DNA of 64,000 nt from Flavobacterium sp. LHD-85 (GCF_030929595.1 NZ_JAVFVR010000001.1:124001-188000), one strand, 5' to 3'; positions 42,573 to 52,594 are shown, counted from the first letter of the stretch. The notes: generated by a model not told the origin, from the sequence alone. Made by a program: numbers and translations.

Positions 42573-45500
42573 TTAATTCGATTCCCTTCTAGTAATTAAA
42601 ATTGGTAAATAAATAAATATGCCTATTAACGAAAAAAATAACCCTCCAAGAGATCCAACAGCAAAAGAAAACCAAAAAACCTCATTTTGTCCGTCCCATA
42701 CAAAAGGAATTAATCCTGCCATAGTGGAGACAATAGTTAGCATTACAGGAATTATTTTGTAATTAAATGCTTTAAAATATAACAACTGAGCATTCCTTAA
42801 CGGATATTGTCTTTTAAAATTATTATAATCATTAATAATGTACAAGGAGGCATTTACAGAAATTCCACATAAAAGAATGAAAGATGCGTACCCTCCTTGA
42901 TCGAAATTAAAATCGAAAAAATAAAATGTTAAAAAAACTCCAATAAAGGTAATTGGAATCATAGTTATTATTACAAACGGTTGAGTCAAAGATTCAAGTA
43001 AAATAGAACAAATAAAGAAAATAATTAAAACTACAACAAAAATAAAATAATATTGTTGTTTATTTTGTTTATTCCATCCATAAAGATTTTCCTCAAAAAC
43101 TCGATACCCAATAGGCAACTTACTTTTCAATCCGGCTATATTATCTTCACGTACTTTTTTCGCTAATGGTTCTGAACCAAGAAAGTCATATTCTACCACT
43201 AAGTGGTATTGCTGATTAAATTTTGAAATTGAGTTTCCTGTTTTTCTTTTTTCAATAGTAGCCATTTGACCTAATTTATACTGATTGTTCCCAATATTAA
43301 CAGGAATATGTTTTAAATCCCAAATATTGATCTTTTGATATTGATCAGACACTAACTTAATTTGATGCAGTTCATTGTTATCAATAAAAGATGTTATACC
43401 TTCTGCATGAGTTTGGTTTTTCAAATACGAATAAAGTTCTGTTTGATAAATTTCAGACATTGCCATTTTTTCAGTATCAAATTCTAAAAAGTATTCATAG
43501 GAATTATTACCCCAAGAATAATCATTGGTTATTTCTATTTCATTAATTCGAGAAGAGGAATTGGCAAATAACTGTGTTTTTAGAAGTTTGGCATATGAAT
43601 ACAATTTATCATAATTATAACCTTCTATTATAATTCTGTTGCTTTTGTAACCCGATCCTAACGAGTTCGAAAAACCTTGACCAACACCAGTAACAGACCA
43701 ATCTAAGCCACCTAAACTAATAGCTTTTAATTCCAATAAACTTTTTAACTTAAATGGAAAGCCTCTCAATTCATTTTCTTTTTTAAAGTAAATGCAAATC
43801 GTTGAATTCTTATAACTACTTATATTAGTTTCGAACATTTCTACATCTTTAAAAGTGCTGATGTAATTTTCCATTTTGATAATTACGTCATTTAATTGCT
43901 CAATAGTACATCCTTCAGGCATACTTCCACTAATCCTTAAAGTAGTTCTCCCTGGTTCAGAATAATGAGAATTTTCAAAAACATTTTCAGTAAATAATCT
44001 AAGGGAACCTCCGAGTATTTTTTCTAATGTAGGTTTTATTTCATCACAAAACCATTCATTACCTACCGTTTGATTATAAGTTTTTTCTAAAAAACCGTCA
44101 CCATCAATTTTTTTAGGTAAAAGATGCAAAGGGATTCCAAATCCAAGCAATAAAATAAATAAAAACAACCACTTAAAATATGGTTTTCTAAATAATAAAA
44201 TCAATCTGTAGTAAGAGTTTGTGAATTTTATTATCCTTCTTTTTCTTTTAGTTGAAAAATATTTCGTTCTTTGTTTGATAGACATTTTTTCTAAAAGTGC
44301 CGGAACAAAAAATAAGGCTACAAACAATGAAACGACTATATTAATAGAGATAACTAAAGTGAAATCTCTCAAATTAGCTTGCAGAGATTCGTCCAATAAA
44401 AACGTTGACAATAATGCCCCTGCGGTGGTTAATGTTGTCGCTAAAATAGCTAAAAAGACAGTTCTATCATTTTTATTTCTAAGATGATCTATCATAATAA
44501 TACAATTATCGATGATGATTCCTAGAGAAATCGTAATTCCGGCAAGAGAATACAATTGTAATTCTACATTAAATATATAATAAAATATTACAGCAATTAA
44601 GAGATTAGCAACAATGCTAAAAAATAAAATTAATATATATTTTAAGCTTCTGCTTGTTATCAAAATCAGAAAAAATAATATCGAAAACGAAAACAACATT
44701 TTTTCTTTAATTTTTTGTAATTCTTCGGTAATATACTGTGAATTATCAGTTGTTAATTTCAGATTATATTCACTTTTTATTTCTTTTTTTATCTTATCGA
44801 TTTCATTCTTTACAGCATTTGAAATATCAATTGTATTGCTACCTTTCTCAGCATATACTACCACATTTATGGAATTTTTTCCATTTATTCTAAAGTAAGC
44901 TTGCGCCGAAGCTTCCTTAAATTGAACTTTAGCAATGTCCTTTAAATAAATGATTCGATTTCCTGTTTTTTTAATCGGGATGTCATTCCAATTAATCTCA
45001 TTTTCAAATTTATAAGTTAAGACCATTGAAATCTCTTGAATTTCAGCATTTCTTTTAGAAAGTACACTTCCATTCCCTAATTGTTGTATTTGAAAATAAT
45101 CCGTAATAGCACTTTCTATTTCATCAACCGATATAGAAAGTTGTTGCAATTTATCAGAGTCATACTTTACAACCCATTCAAAGGGATCGGCTCCATACAC
45201 GTACACTTTGTTAACGCCCTTTATTATGGCTAATTTTGGCAGTATATTGTTCTCAGTATATTTTTTAATAAGATAAGGGCTTTCGTTAGTGTTTATGCTG
45301 TAAATCAGAATTGGTGTGGAGGTCTCATTGATTCCACTAATGGATAATTGGGGATAACTTACGCCTTCAGGAAGTTCAGAATAAGTTTGACCGATGAGAT
45401 TGGAAATCTCAAATCGGACAGCATCCATATCTGTATTTTTTTTAAATTTAATATTTATTGATCCGTTTTCCTTGTTTGTAATTGAATTTATTTCTTTAAT

Positions 45501-45716
45501 TCCCTTAATAGTATTGAAAACACCTTCTAATTTAGAGGTAACTTCTTGCTCGATAATCTTTGCAGAAACTTCATTCCAACTATAACTAACACTTAAGGAA
45601 GGTAGAGAGTTTGATGGATTTAATTGAACACTCAATAAAGGAATCATACTTGCTCCTATAATACATACACAAATAAAGCAAGCTAAAGTAGTAAATGATG
45701 AGAACTTTAAATTCAT
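42573..45716 (-). CDS. RND-family efflux permease (first copy)
   Basis: The 1,047-residue inner-membrane transporter has the AcrB/CusA layout: one N-terminal helix, a porter domain (about 40-330), helices (330-500), a second porter domain (about 540-850) and helices to the end. In TM4 the sequence is SLGIIIDNCIIMIDH, with one Asp (near 403) where AcrB has two. In TM10 it reads CGISVNASLYI and lacks the Lys of AcrB. The proton relay is therefore non-standard. It has no adjacent adaptor gene and probably shares the adaptor and TolC protein encoded at 55.7 and 51.0 kb, or pairs with the second RND permease. Confidence 0.85.
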   Translation of the reverse strand: MNLKFSSFTTLACFICVCIIGASMIPLLSVQLNPSNSLPSLSVSYSWNEVSAKIIEQEVTSKLEGVFNTIKGIKEINSITNKENGSINIKFKKNTDMDAVRFEISNLIGQTYSELPEGVSYPQLSISGINETSTPILIYSINTNESPYLIKKYTENNILPKLAIIKGVNKVYVYGADPFEWVVKYDSDKLQQLSISVDEIESAITDYFQIQQLGNGSVLSKRNAEIQEISMVLTYKFENEINWNDIPIKKTGNRIIYLKDIAKVQFKEASAQAYFRINGKNSINVVVYAEKGSNTIDISNAVKNEIDKIKKEIKSEYNLKLTTDNSQYITEELQKIKEKMLFSFSILFFLILITSRSLKYILILFFSIVANLLIAVIFYYIFNVELQLYSLAGITISLGIIIDNCIIMIDHLRNKNDRTVFLAILATTLTTAGALLSTFLLDESLQANLRDFTLVISINIVVSLFVALFFVPALLEKMSIKQRTKYFSTKRKRRIIKFTNSYYRLILLFRKPYFKWLFLFILLLGFGIPLHLLPKKIDGDGFLEKTYNQTVGNEWFCDEIKPTLEKILGGSLRLFTENVFENSHYSEPGRTTLRISGSMPEGCTIEQLNDVIIKMENYISTFKDVEMFETNISSYKNSTICIYFKKENELRGFPFKLKSLLELKAISLGGLDWSVTGVGQGFSNSLGSGYKSNRIIIEGYNYDKLYSYAKLLKTQLFANSSSRINEIEITNDYSWGNNSYEYFLEFDTEKMAMSEIYQTELYSYLKNQTHAEGITSFIDNNELHQIKLVSDQYQKINIWDLKHIPVNIGNNQYKLGQMATIEKRKTGNSISKFNQQYHLVVEYDFLGSEPLAKKVREDNIAGLKSKLPIGYRVFEENLYGWNKQNKQQYYFIFVVVLIIFFICSILLESLTQPFVIITMIPITFIGVFLTFYFFDFNFDQGGYASFILLCGISVNASLYIINDYNNFKRQYPLRNAQLLYFKAFNYKIIPVMLTIVSTMAGLIPFVWDGQNEVFWFSFAVGSLGGLFFSLIGIFIYLPILITRRESN

Positions 45717-45943
45717 ATATATTCCTTAGTAAACTTAGATTTTGACTAAGTTTAAATTACATTAACATTTTTAGACACAATTCGATTTATTAATACAAGA
45801 GACAGATATTAATAAAAAACTGCCTTTAAATAATTTTAAAAAACAATTAAATTTTTATAAAACTTAATAAAACAAAAAACTGTTATAATCTTAGTGTAAC
45901 AAAAATGAATTTAAATAGAAATTACAGCTAATCGAGTATTAAT
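45717..45943. other. AT-rich intergenic region upstream of the first RND gene
   Basis: This 227-bp stretch is strongly AT-rich. No gene or clear -7 box was seen. It presumably carries the promoter of the RND gene or a transcript end for the signal peptidase operon. Confidence 0.35.
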
Positions 45944-47152
45944 TTATTTCACATTTTTAAATAAGCGATCCCATCTAAATTTCGTTTGATAATTTGACAA
46001 TAAAACACATTGTACTTTACCAATGATGTTAGATTTTGGAACAACCCCCCAAGCACGCGAATCTAAAGTTTCTTTTCTATTGTCCCCCATCATAAAAAAA
46101 TAATCTTGCTTAAATGTATAAGAAAGTCTTTTTCTATTGTTAATAAAATATCTACCATTTACTGTTATTATTTTAGAACCTTCAGAGCTATTAATTATGT
46201 TTTGATACAATGAAAAAGTTTCTTGGTTTAATTTTATTTGCATTCCTTTTTTAGGAATAATAAATGGCCCCATATTATCAAATGTCCATTTTATATTATC
46301 ATTTTTAACAAATGTTTTTTCTTTGACAAAAGAATCGATCTGAATTGTAATAGAATCAATACATTTATTTTTTTTGAGGTGATCTAATTCAAATTTTGAT
46401 AGATTTGCTTGCTTAAATGTATGGCTGTAATTTTTTATCAATACGTCATGTAAAGCTAAAGAATCCATTACTCTATACAGAGCTTTTTTATTTTTAACCG
46501 TAAATTTATAATTATTCTTTTCAGTCTTCGGTGAACAAAAAAGTCTACGATTTGTATAAATTATCGCATCTTTAATAGTTATCGTATCACCTGGCAAAGA
46601 AATACAACGTTTAACCAGAATAAAATTTTTATCCCAAGTGGAATTAAAAACAAAAATATCGCCCCTTTCAATTTTTGAAGTTCCAGACAATCTTTTATAA
46701 GTCCACCAATCCTCTTTTATATGACTTTTTGCAGTGTCATTAAAATAAAAAGCAATATTTATAAAAGGTATCTCAAAAGGGGAACGTGGTAATCTCGGTC
46801 CATAATTTAACTTATTCACTAAAATGATGTCATCGGCATATAACATATTTTCCATTGATGAGCTTGGAATTTTAAATATATCCGCTGTAAACAATTTAAT
46901 GCTTATACCAATAAATAATACGAATAAAAATATTGAAAAAAAAACAACAATATTTTTTAAGGCTGAGTATTTAATAAATCCTATTAATTGTTTAATGTTG
47001 CAATATAAAAAAGACGTTACCAATAAAAACAAGCTTAACCAATATAAGTTTAACAACAAAAAAAATAAACTGATAATTCCAATAGTTAAATACTTAATGT
47101 TCAATTTTCTCATGTATAAGTAACTAAATAATATGTTAAACTTGTTTTTCAT
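45944..47152 (-). CDS. S26 signal peptidase (type I, with large insertion)
   Basis: The frame is open to 47194. I use ATG 47152, which removes a spurious hydrophobic stretch. Two or three N-terminal membrane helices precede the catalytic region. The Ser lies in PSSSMENMLYADDII and the Lys in ILVKRCISLPGD about 80 residues later. The final box is FMMGDNRKETLDSRAWG. About 120 residues between the Lys box and the last box are an insertion, as in larger Bacteroidota LepB proteins. It cuts signal peptides at AxA sites on the periplasmic face. It lies within the peptide cluster and could process the NVEALA-like precursors. Confidence 0.88.
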   Translation of the reverse strand: MKNKFNILFSYLYMRKLNIKYLTIGIISLFFLLLNLYWLSLFLLVTSFLYCNIKQLIGFIKYSALKNIVVFFSIFLFVLFIGISIKLFTADIFKIPSSSMENMLYADDIILVNKLNYGPRLPRSPFEIPFINIAFYFNDTAKSHIKEDWWTYKRLSGTSKIERGDIFVFNSTWDKNFILVKRCISLPGDTITIKDAIIYTNRRLFCSPKTEKNNYKFTVKNKKALYRVMDSLALHDVLIKNYSHTFKQANLSKFELDHLKKNKCIDSITIQIDSFVKEKTFVKNDNIKWTFDNMGPFIIPKKGMQIKLNQETFSLYQNIINSSEGSKIITVNGRYFINNRKRLSYTFKQDYFFMMGDNRKETLDSRAWGVVPKSNIIGKVQCVLLSNYQTKFRWDRLFKNVK

Positions 47153-47199
47153 ATGGTTGATAGTTAAAAAAATAGTAAAGAAATGAAGGAACAAGCCTA

Positions 47200-48348
47200 T
47201 TAGTATTTTAATTTACCTATAAATAGAACCGGATTACCATCTTCTTTGCAACCGAATAATTTTCGTTGTTCCACATTGAAATAAACTGGATTGACTGCAC
47301 TTACTATAATATTTCCATTTATATAATTAGGCCTAAAGGCTGTTGCATTTTTAATGAGGTCATTTTTTATTCCAAAATTGATCATTCCATCATATTTTTT
47401 TTCTTCATCATAAGTATATGCAGATTTGTGAATGCATTTATTATTATTTTTGCTAAATACAGTAAAATATGAATTATCATTGAAGGAATAACTAATGAAG
47501 AAATATTTCAATGATTCGAATACCTCTTTAATATCAACTTTATCATTATTTAGTGTCTCACTCCTTTTTGATACATTTAATCTTTCCTCTGCATCTAATT
47601 TATATTTACCTGAATCAATAAACCAATGTGGTTTTAAAAATTTATCAGATACTTCAAAAATGCTATCGCTAAGAAAATCCCTGTAAAAAACTTCTTTGCC
47701 TATATCATAAACAAATCCCATCCCCATAAAATCCTGGCTAACTTTTATAATTTCTTCACTTTTGGATTTAAATGATTTAATTTTATTTCCTGAGGAATTA
47801 AAAAGAAATAATTCATCTCTATTAATTTCACTATAATTTTGAGATACTGATACTAAAAACTTACCATCCTTTAATTCAATAACATCACCGGGAGAAATCC
47901 CGATAGCAAATTTATTAATGAAACGACCAGCAAAATCATAAACTTTAACAGCATCAATATCAACAACATATACTAACTTATCATTAATATTGATATGTGC
48001 ATTTAGTATTTTAACATACTCATCAGGTCCTTTACCTACAGAATTTATTTTATCTTTGTAGGTTCCCTTACCATCAAAAAACAATATAGAATTTCCAGAT
48101 CTATAAATAATATTTTCTTTATCAATATATAAGATTTCTGAAAAATATTCAATGAAACATTCCGGAGTAGTTTCTAAAGTGATTACTTTAACCTCTGATA
48201 CTAATTCTGATAGTACAGCCTCTTGATTTACGGTTTTGGGATCAATACTTATTGTGGAAACATTTTGTTTTTTAGCATCAGGCATACATCCCGATAATGT
48301 TAAGATTGATAACAACAGTATAACTTTATAATCCCCTAAATGCATCAT
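47200..48348 (-). CDS. 6-bladed beta-propeller lipoprotein
   Basis: Start chosen at 48348 or the adjacent ATG 48345, giving a lipoprotein signal (MMHLGDYKVILLLSILTLSGC). The 382-residue body has the repeated strand blocks of the 6-bladed beta-propeller family, including LVSEVKVITLETTPEC, ILYIDKENIIYRSGNSILFFD, GKGPDEYV and VYVVDIDAVKVYDFAGRF. Such lipoproteins are frequent beside NVEALA genes. The start lies inside the end of the upstream gene (23-bp overlap), so the two are translationally coupled. Its likely role is a surface or periplasmic scaffold or sensor, but no function is established. Confidence 0.85.
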   Translation of the reverse strand: MMHLGDYKVILLLSILTLSGCMPDAKKQNVSTISIDPKTVNQEAVLSELVSEVKVITLETTPECFIEYFSEILYIDKENIIYRSGNSILFFDGKGTYKDKINSVGKGPDEYVKILNAHININDKLVYVVDIDAVKVYDFAGRFINKFAIGISPGDVIELKDGKFLVSVSQNYSEINRDELFLFNSSGNKIKSFKSKSEEIIKVSQDFMGMGFVYDIGKEVFYRDFLSDSIFEVSDKFLKPHWFIDSGKYKLDAEERLNVSKRSETLNNDKVDIKEVFESLKYFFISYSFNDNSYFTVFSKNNNKCIHKSAYTYDEEKKYDGMINFGIKNDLIKNATAFRPNYINGNIIVSAVNPVYFNVEQRKLFGCKEDGNPVLFIGKLKY

Positions 48349-48769
48349 TTCCTGGTTTTTGAATTTTAATATAAGAAACCTTAGTACTATCACAACTATA
48401 AAATGCAACTAGTGGATAAATCAAATTATTTTTTTTAGAAAAAACATTGTTATCATCAATATAAATATTAGAGTATTTTGTTACATCAATTCCTATTTTA
48501 TGAGAAATAATCTTTAAGGAATTTATATTAGTAAGTACAAATAAATATTCGTCATTCTTATAATTTTCTGCTAAAAAAGTTTCTCCTTCTGATATACAGC
48601 CATCGCAACCAGAACCTGGCAAAACAATAATATTCTTATAACATTTTTTCATAGGAACTACCAACTTTTCGATACTTTCTGACATATAATCAAACTCTTG
48701 ATCTTTTTTCTTATCATTACAAGAAACAAAGAATACCGATAAACAAAATAGAAATAAAAAATTTTTCAT
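48326..48769 (-). CDS. Small lipoprotein with thioredoxin-like CxxC-type motif
   Basis: The 147-residue lipoprotein (MKNFLFLFCLSVFFVSC) has the sequence LPGSGCDGCISEGETFL (about residues 50-66), a CxxC motif in the position of a thioredoxin-like active site. Later FVLTNINSLKIISHKIGI and a C-terminal FYSCDSTK continue the fold. It may handle disulfide exchange for the cysteine-rich peptides encoded nearby, but this is inferred from position. It sits between the propeller and DUF4221-like genes in one minus-strand operon. Confidence 0.68.
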   Translation of the reverse strand: MKNFLFLFCLSVFFVSCNDKKKDQEFDYMSESIEKLVVPMKKCYKNIIVLPGSGCDGCISEGETFLAENYKNDEYLFVLTNINSLKIISHKIGIDVTKYSNIYIDDNNVFSKKNNLIYPLVAFYSCDSTKVSYIKIQKPGNDAFRGL

Positions 48770-48771
48770 AG

Positions 48772-49923
48772 TTAATTTTTTGAAATATTATAGATTGTGA
48801 AGTTTAGACTGTCTTCGTCTCGAAAAGAATTTTTTTGTTGAATAAGGAGACCTTCAGGAGAAACAGTTATAGTATTTAAATATTTAATTTCAAAGTCGAT
48901 TTTATCTTTGAATAACTTTTCTCCGACAACTTTAAATTTACTATCAAGAATTATAACTGACAAATCTCTTGAATAATCCTCATCTTCTTTATTATTAGCA
49001 GGTAATAGACATAACCTATAATATAAATCATTATATTGATCATATAAAATCCCACTATAAATTCCATTTTCACTGCAATACCTAAATAATTTAGTAGCTT
49101 CCTGCTCTTTCATTCCTTGCGGATACTCAGGTATAAATTCAACATACCTACTACCAGCACAAAACTCTTCACTTCTACTAAAATCCTTCGTTACATAAAT
49201 TTTATGTGATGCAGGAAAACTAAAAACAAATAGCTTTTGTTTCGAATTATACGTATAAGATATATCGAAATTGTAATTGGCTCCTCCAAAAAAATAATTA
49301 TTATATAACTCTGGATACTTGTACAAATACGTTTTATCTGTAAAAGAATTATTGATTTTGGTTATTACTTTAGATTCTTTATCAACAGTTTTACTAGTTA
49401 ACTGAACACCTGTTATGTATGTGTTACTACCATCATAGATAATTGGAGAATATGTCGTTGGCATTTGCTCATAAGCAATTCCCTGCCCATTAGAAGGTAA
49501 ATTTACACTTGAAATGATTTTTCCAGATTCACTTTGAAGGTCCAATACATTTGATTTGTATGCATAAGTAATAATCTTATCCCAATTTATTATTTCATAC
49601 CCGGTTATAGGACGGGATGACGATAATTTAATAGATTTATAAAAACTCTTATCCGCATAGTAATAAGCATATAGCGTATTTGTGTAGTGATTTATAAATG
49701 TGTAAAAAACAGAATCATTTATAGTTTTAAATTTAACATATTGAATATTAGAAGGCGTTAATGAATCCAATTTAAAACTGATGTTTTTTCCTTTAGTAAA
49801 ACTATATGTATTATTTTTAAAGTTATTACAATCATTTAAATTTATTTTTTTCTTCTCATTTAAACAGGAAGAAATACTCAGTATTAGCGAAAGACAAACT
49901 AAAACATAAAATTTTTTCATCAA
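48772..49923 (-). CDS. DUF4221-like lipoprotein
   Basis: The 383-residue lipoprotein (lipobox SISSC) has a propeller-like body with FSFPASHKIYVTKDFSRSEEF, QGMKEQEATKLFRYCSENGIYSGILYDQYNDLYYRL and VIILDSKFKVVGEKLF, which recall DUF4221 proteins found with NVEALA peptides in Bacteroidota. The gene ends 3 bp before the small thioredoxin-like gene's start and follows the peptide genes. It is probably in the same operon and acts at the outer membrane. The function is unknown. Confidence 0.72.
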   Translation of the reverse strand: MMKKFYVLVCLSLILSISSCLNEKKKINLNDCNNFKNNTYSFTKGKNISFKLDSLTPSNIQYVKFKTINDSVFYTFINHYTNTLYAYYYADKSFYKSIKLSSSRPITGYEIINWDKIITYAYKSNVLDLQSESGKIISSVNLPSNGQGIAYEQMPTTYSPIIYDGSNTYITGVQLTSKTVDKESKVITKINNSFTDKTYLYKYPELYNNYFFGGANYNFDISYTYNSKQKLFVFSFPASHKIYVTKDFSRSEEFCAGSRYVEFIPEYPQGMKEQEATKLFRYCSENGIYSGILYDQYNDLYYRLCLLPANNKEDEDYSRDLSVIILDSKFKVVGEKLFKDKIDFEIKYLNTITVSPEGLLIQQKNSFRDEDSLNFTIYNISKN

Positions 49924-49986
49924 TTTATAGTGAATTATTGAAAAGTAAAACAGACAATCTATTTTACTTTTCTTCTTTATTTACAG

Positions 49987-50217
49987 TTATTTACAGTTGT
50001 TTTTGCTCCATTCATATGTTGCCAAGCAATCTAATTGACCACTTGTCAATAGTCTGCACATTCCATTACCACCTGTACTGCATTCTGCATTGGCACTACT
50101 TATTTGCATTATATTATCTAAATTTAAATCTGAATTTATTACATCTGTAGAATTTGCATTCATATACACAGTAAAAATAAACGCACCTGCAGCTAAAATT
50201 CTAATTACTTTTTTCAT
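49987..50217 (-). CDS. NVEALA-like peptide precursor 1
   Basis: The 76-residue precursor has a hydrophobic N-terminus (KKVIRILAAGAFIFTVYMN), a linker (INSDLNLDNIMQIS), a candidate AxA site (ANA, residues 42-44) and a short mature part of about 32 residues beginning ECSTGGNGMC. Four Cys lie at 46, 54, 64 and 75 and the peptide ends NNCK. The linker matches the NVEALA pattern loosely (DLNLDNIMQI). It is 76 bp from the second copy, with which it shares the leader, the AxA site, STG, TSGQ and all four Cys positions. A secreted disulfide-bonded peptide is likely. Its activity is unknown. Confidence 0.78.
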   Translation of the reverse strand: MKKVIRILAAGAFIFTVYMNANSTDVINSDLNLDNIMQISSANAECSTGGNGMCRLLTSGQLDCLATYEWSKNNCK

Positions 50218-50288
50218 TTAATTTTATTTTTAAATTTAACAATTTTTATACGGTTAAAGACATTGGTAAACAGTACTTCAATAGAGAT

Positions 50289-50516
50289 CTACTTACAGTT
50301 ATTGTTCGAATCGGTAGATGCAAAGCAAACATTTTGACCACTTGTATTTTGAAGACATTTACCCAAACTACCGGTCGAGCATTCTGCATTAGCACTATTT
50401 ATTGTAATTAAGCTAGCCATATTTATATCTTTATTGACTGCACTAGCTGAATCCACATTCATAAATACGGTTAGAATACATACAGCTAAACTTAAAATTC
50501 CTATTATTTTTTTCAT
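50289..50516 (-). CDS. NVEALA-like peptide precursor 2
   Basis: The 75-residue precursor has the same order as the copy at 49987: leader KKIIGILSLAVCILTVFMN, linker VNKDINMASLITINSANA and a mature part beginning ECSTGSLGKC. Cysteines are at 46, 54, 64 and 74, and the C-terminus is NNCK. Identity to precursor 1 is highest around SANAECSTG and TSGQ. It is probably the first gene of the operon, with about 300 bp of non-coding DNA upstream. The paired copies suggest related but distinct products. Confidence 0.78.
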   Translation of the reverse strand: MKKIIGILSLAVCILTVFMNVDSASAVNKDINMASLITINSANAECSTGSLGKCLQNTSGQNVCFASTDSNNNCK

Positions 50517-50813
50517 TTTAATTAATTTAAATATTAGTAGAGAATGTCATTACTCCCTTTTATTATTTCATTTTTTTTTACAAAAGTCTTAGAGGAAACA
50601 CTACTTTTGTAGAATATTAAACACCTTTTATTAATGATGTTTTGTCCATAAACAAAGACCTCCTCAGAATGTTTTTAGATTCTATTTCATAAGCTTCTTT
50701 TTTAGGTAAATAATTATGTTACTAAATTTTTAAATACTCAAATGCAATTATTAAAATTTAAAACATCTACCTTACAAAGAAAACATACCAAAGGGACAAA
50801 TTCTGTCACTTTG
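50517..50813. promoter_or_regulatory. Upstream region of the peptide operon
   Basis: This is non-coding and AT-rich. It contains the inverted repeat CTAC-TTTT-GTAG near 50601 and two copies of ACTTTTG-type sequence. It should hold the promoter of the peptide genes and the end of the HTH/TolC transcript, but no clear -7 box was identified. Confidence 0.4.
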
Positions 50814-51014
50814 CTAGATTTTAAGAATGTATTTATTACTTTTTCTGCAATAGGTTATATTGTATCCTTCATTTCTTAAAGTAGTTAGAATTCTTTTAAT
50901 TGTTCTAACACTACAGCCGTAGTCATTAGCTACTTTTTCTAAAGAATACAATCTTTTGTGTTCCATTAAATAAAGTAAATGAATCTCTTTTTCTTTTCTT
51001 TCGGAATAAGTCAT
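50814..51014 (-). CDS. Small helix-turn-helix protein
   Basis: The 66-residue protein is a single HTH_11-type winged helix (LEKVANDYGCSVRTIKRILTTLRNEGYNI), with no effector domain. It follows the TolC gene by 20 bp and lies just upstream of the peptide operon, so it may regulate the cluster. Confidence 0.75.
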   Translation of the reverse strand: MTYSERKEKEIHLLYLMEHKRLYSLEKVANDYGCSVRTIKRILTTLRNEGYNITYCRKSNKYILKI

Positions 51015-51034
51015 AATTGCTATTTTATTTTTAA

Positions 51035-52549
51035 CTAATCTTCAAGTATGGTTTCAAAATCTTGTATTAAAGGAGCATTCTTTATGAAATCAAATAAGGT
51101 CAATTGCTGTACATTATAATACAACATCCAATAATTTTGTAATGCTTCAATGTAATTTTCCATAGCTGCTTGCCATGCCTTTCTTGCACTTGTTAATCGC
51201 AGCAAATCGATGCTTCCTGATAAAAATCTTTTTTCAGCTATATCATAAGAAGATTTCGCAAGTTCACAAGTCCGTAATGCGCCAGTCACTAATTGTTTCT
51301 GAAGATTAAAATCAATGATTTTCAAAGCTAATTGTTGGGTTAATTTATCCCTCTCCTGCTGAGTGGCAATTTCGCTCACCTGGTTATTCATTTTAGCAGT
51401 TTTGATATTTCCCTTACGTTCTCCCCAATCCATAATTGGAATACTTAATTGAATTGAAACCATCCGCTGCTCCAATAAATTACTGTAAGCATCTTTGACT
51501 GTATTAGCATTTTGATTTAGTCCATAACTTCCCGTCAAAGACAAATCAAAACGATTTTCCTTGATTACTTTATCTAAATCTCTTTCTGATTCTATTACTT
51601 TTATTTTTAAATTAAAAATTTCAGGATTATTTACTTCTGCTAATGCAGTTGCTTCTTTAATATCAATCTGTAATTCAGAAATCAATTCTGGTAATTCTGG
51701 TAAAGAAGATAAAGGACTATCATTTCTTAAAAATAATCTTAATTCAGATTCTGTTTTTTCCAATTCTCGTTCATTTTGAAGTAAGCTAGTTTCTGCATTA
51801 TAGACATCTAACTCCAGATTCAGTACATCATCTTTTTCGATAGAACCTAATTCATATCTTTTTTTTCCAATTTTAAAAAGTTTTTGAGTAGATAATACAT
51901 TCTCCTGATCCAATTCAACTCTTTTACTTGCCGAGGCCCATTTGAAAAAGTAAAAAACTGCTTTTAATGTTATATCCTGTACTTCATATATATACAGCTT
52001 TTTAGCATACTCAAATTGAAGAGGAGCAATTTTATGCCCCCATTTATGAGGATTAAATGCCATGATAGGTTGGATCAATCCGATACTAATTGGGGTAGCT
52101 GCGAAATCTTTTGAATCAATCACTCCAAAATTAGCCAATCTGCTAAAACTTGAATTTGCAAAAACCGTCGCGCCAGTAGCCTTAACAATTTGACTGATAC
52201 TAAGATTTCCAAATGAATATAAATTTTGTTGTGGCCGATAAACGTCAATGTTATTTTCTGAATCATACCTTTTTAATACAGATTTATTATAAGTTAAAGG
52301 TTCCACTGCGAAATTTATTTTTGGTAATACACTTGCTCTAAATGATCTAAATTGCCAATAACTTGCTCCATATTGTTGTTTTGCCTTAAAAGCATCTAGG
52401 GAATTTTTACTTGCAATAGTAATTACATCTATAAGTGTAATTTTTTGTTTTATATCTTCATTTTTGTTTGGATTCTGAGCGTTGCTTTTTATATGGCATA
52501 AAACAAAAAGGATTATCAAGGCAATTTGTATTTGTTTAATTAATTTCAT
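51035..52549 (-). CDS. TolC-family outer-membrane efflux protein
   Basis: The 504-residue protein has a signal peptide (about 1-24) and the alternating coiled-coil and strand repeats of OEP proteins (KIGKKRYELGSIEKDDVLNLELDVYNAETSLLQNE, SYDIAEKRFLSGSIDLLRLTSARKAWQAAMENYIEALQNYW). It should form the trimeric outer-membrane duct of the RND system. It is encoded 45 bp after the RND permease at 52595 on the same strand, with the adaptor next, making a complete pump operon. Confidence 0.9.
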   Translation of the reverse strand: MKLIKQIQIALIILFVLCHIKSNAQNPNKNEDIKQKITLIDVITIASKNSLDAFKAKQQYGASYWQFRSFRASVLPKINFAVEPLTYNKSVLKRYDSENNIDVYRPQQNLYSFGNLSISQIVKATGATVFANSSFSRLANFGVIDSKDFAATPISIGLIQPIMAFNPHKWGHKIAPLQFEYAKKLYIYEVQDITLKAVFYFFKWASASKRVELDQENVLSTQKLFKIGKKRYELGSIEKDDVLNLELDVYNAETSLLQNERELEKTESELRLFLRNDSPLSSLPELPELISELQIDIKEATALAEVNNPEIFNLKIKVIESERDLDKVIKENRFDLSLTGSYGLNQNANTVKDAYSNLLEQRMVSIQLSIPIMDWGERKGNIKTAKMNNQVSEIATQQERDKLTQQLALKIIDFNLQKQLVTGALRTCELAKSSYDIAEKRFLSGSIDLLRLTSARKAWQAAMENYIEALQNYWMLYYNVQQLTLFDFIKNAPLIQDFETILED

Positions 52550-52594
52550 CTCTGTATCTCATCGAAGTTAGTGTAATGTTTTACCCTGCTTATT

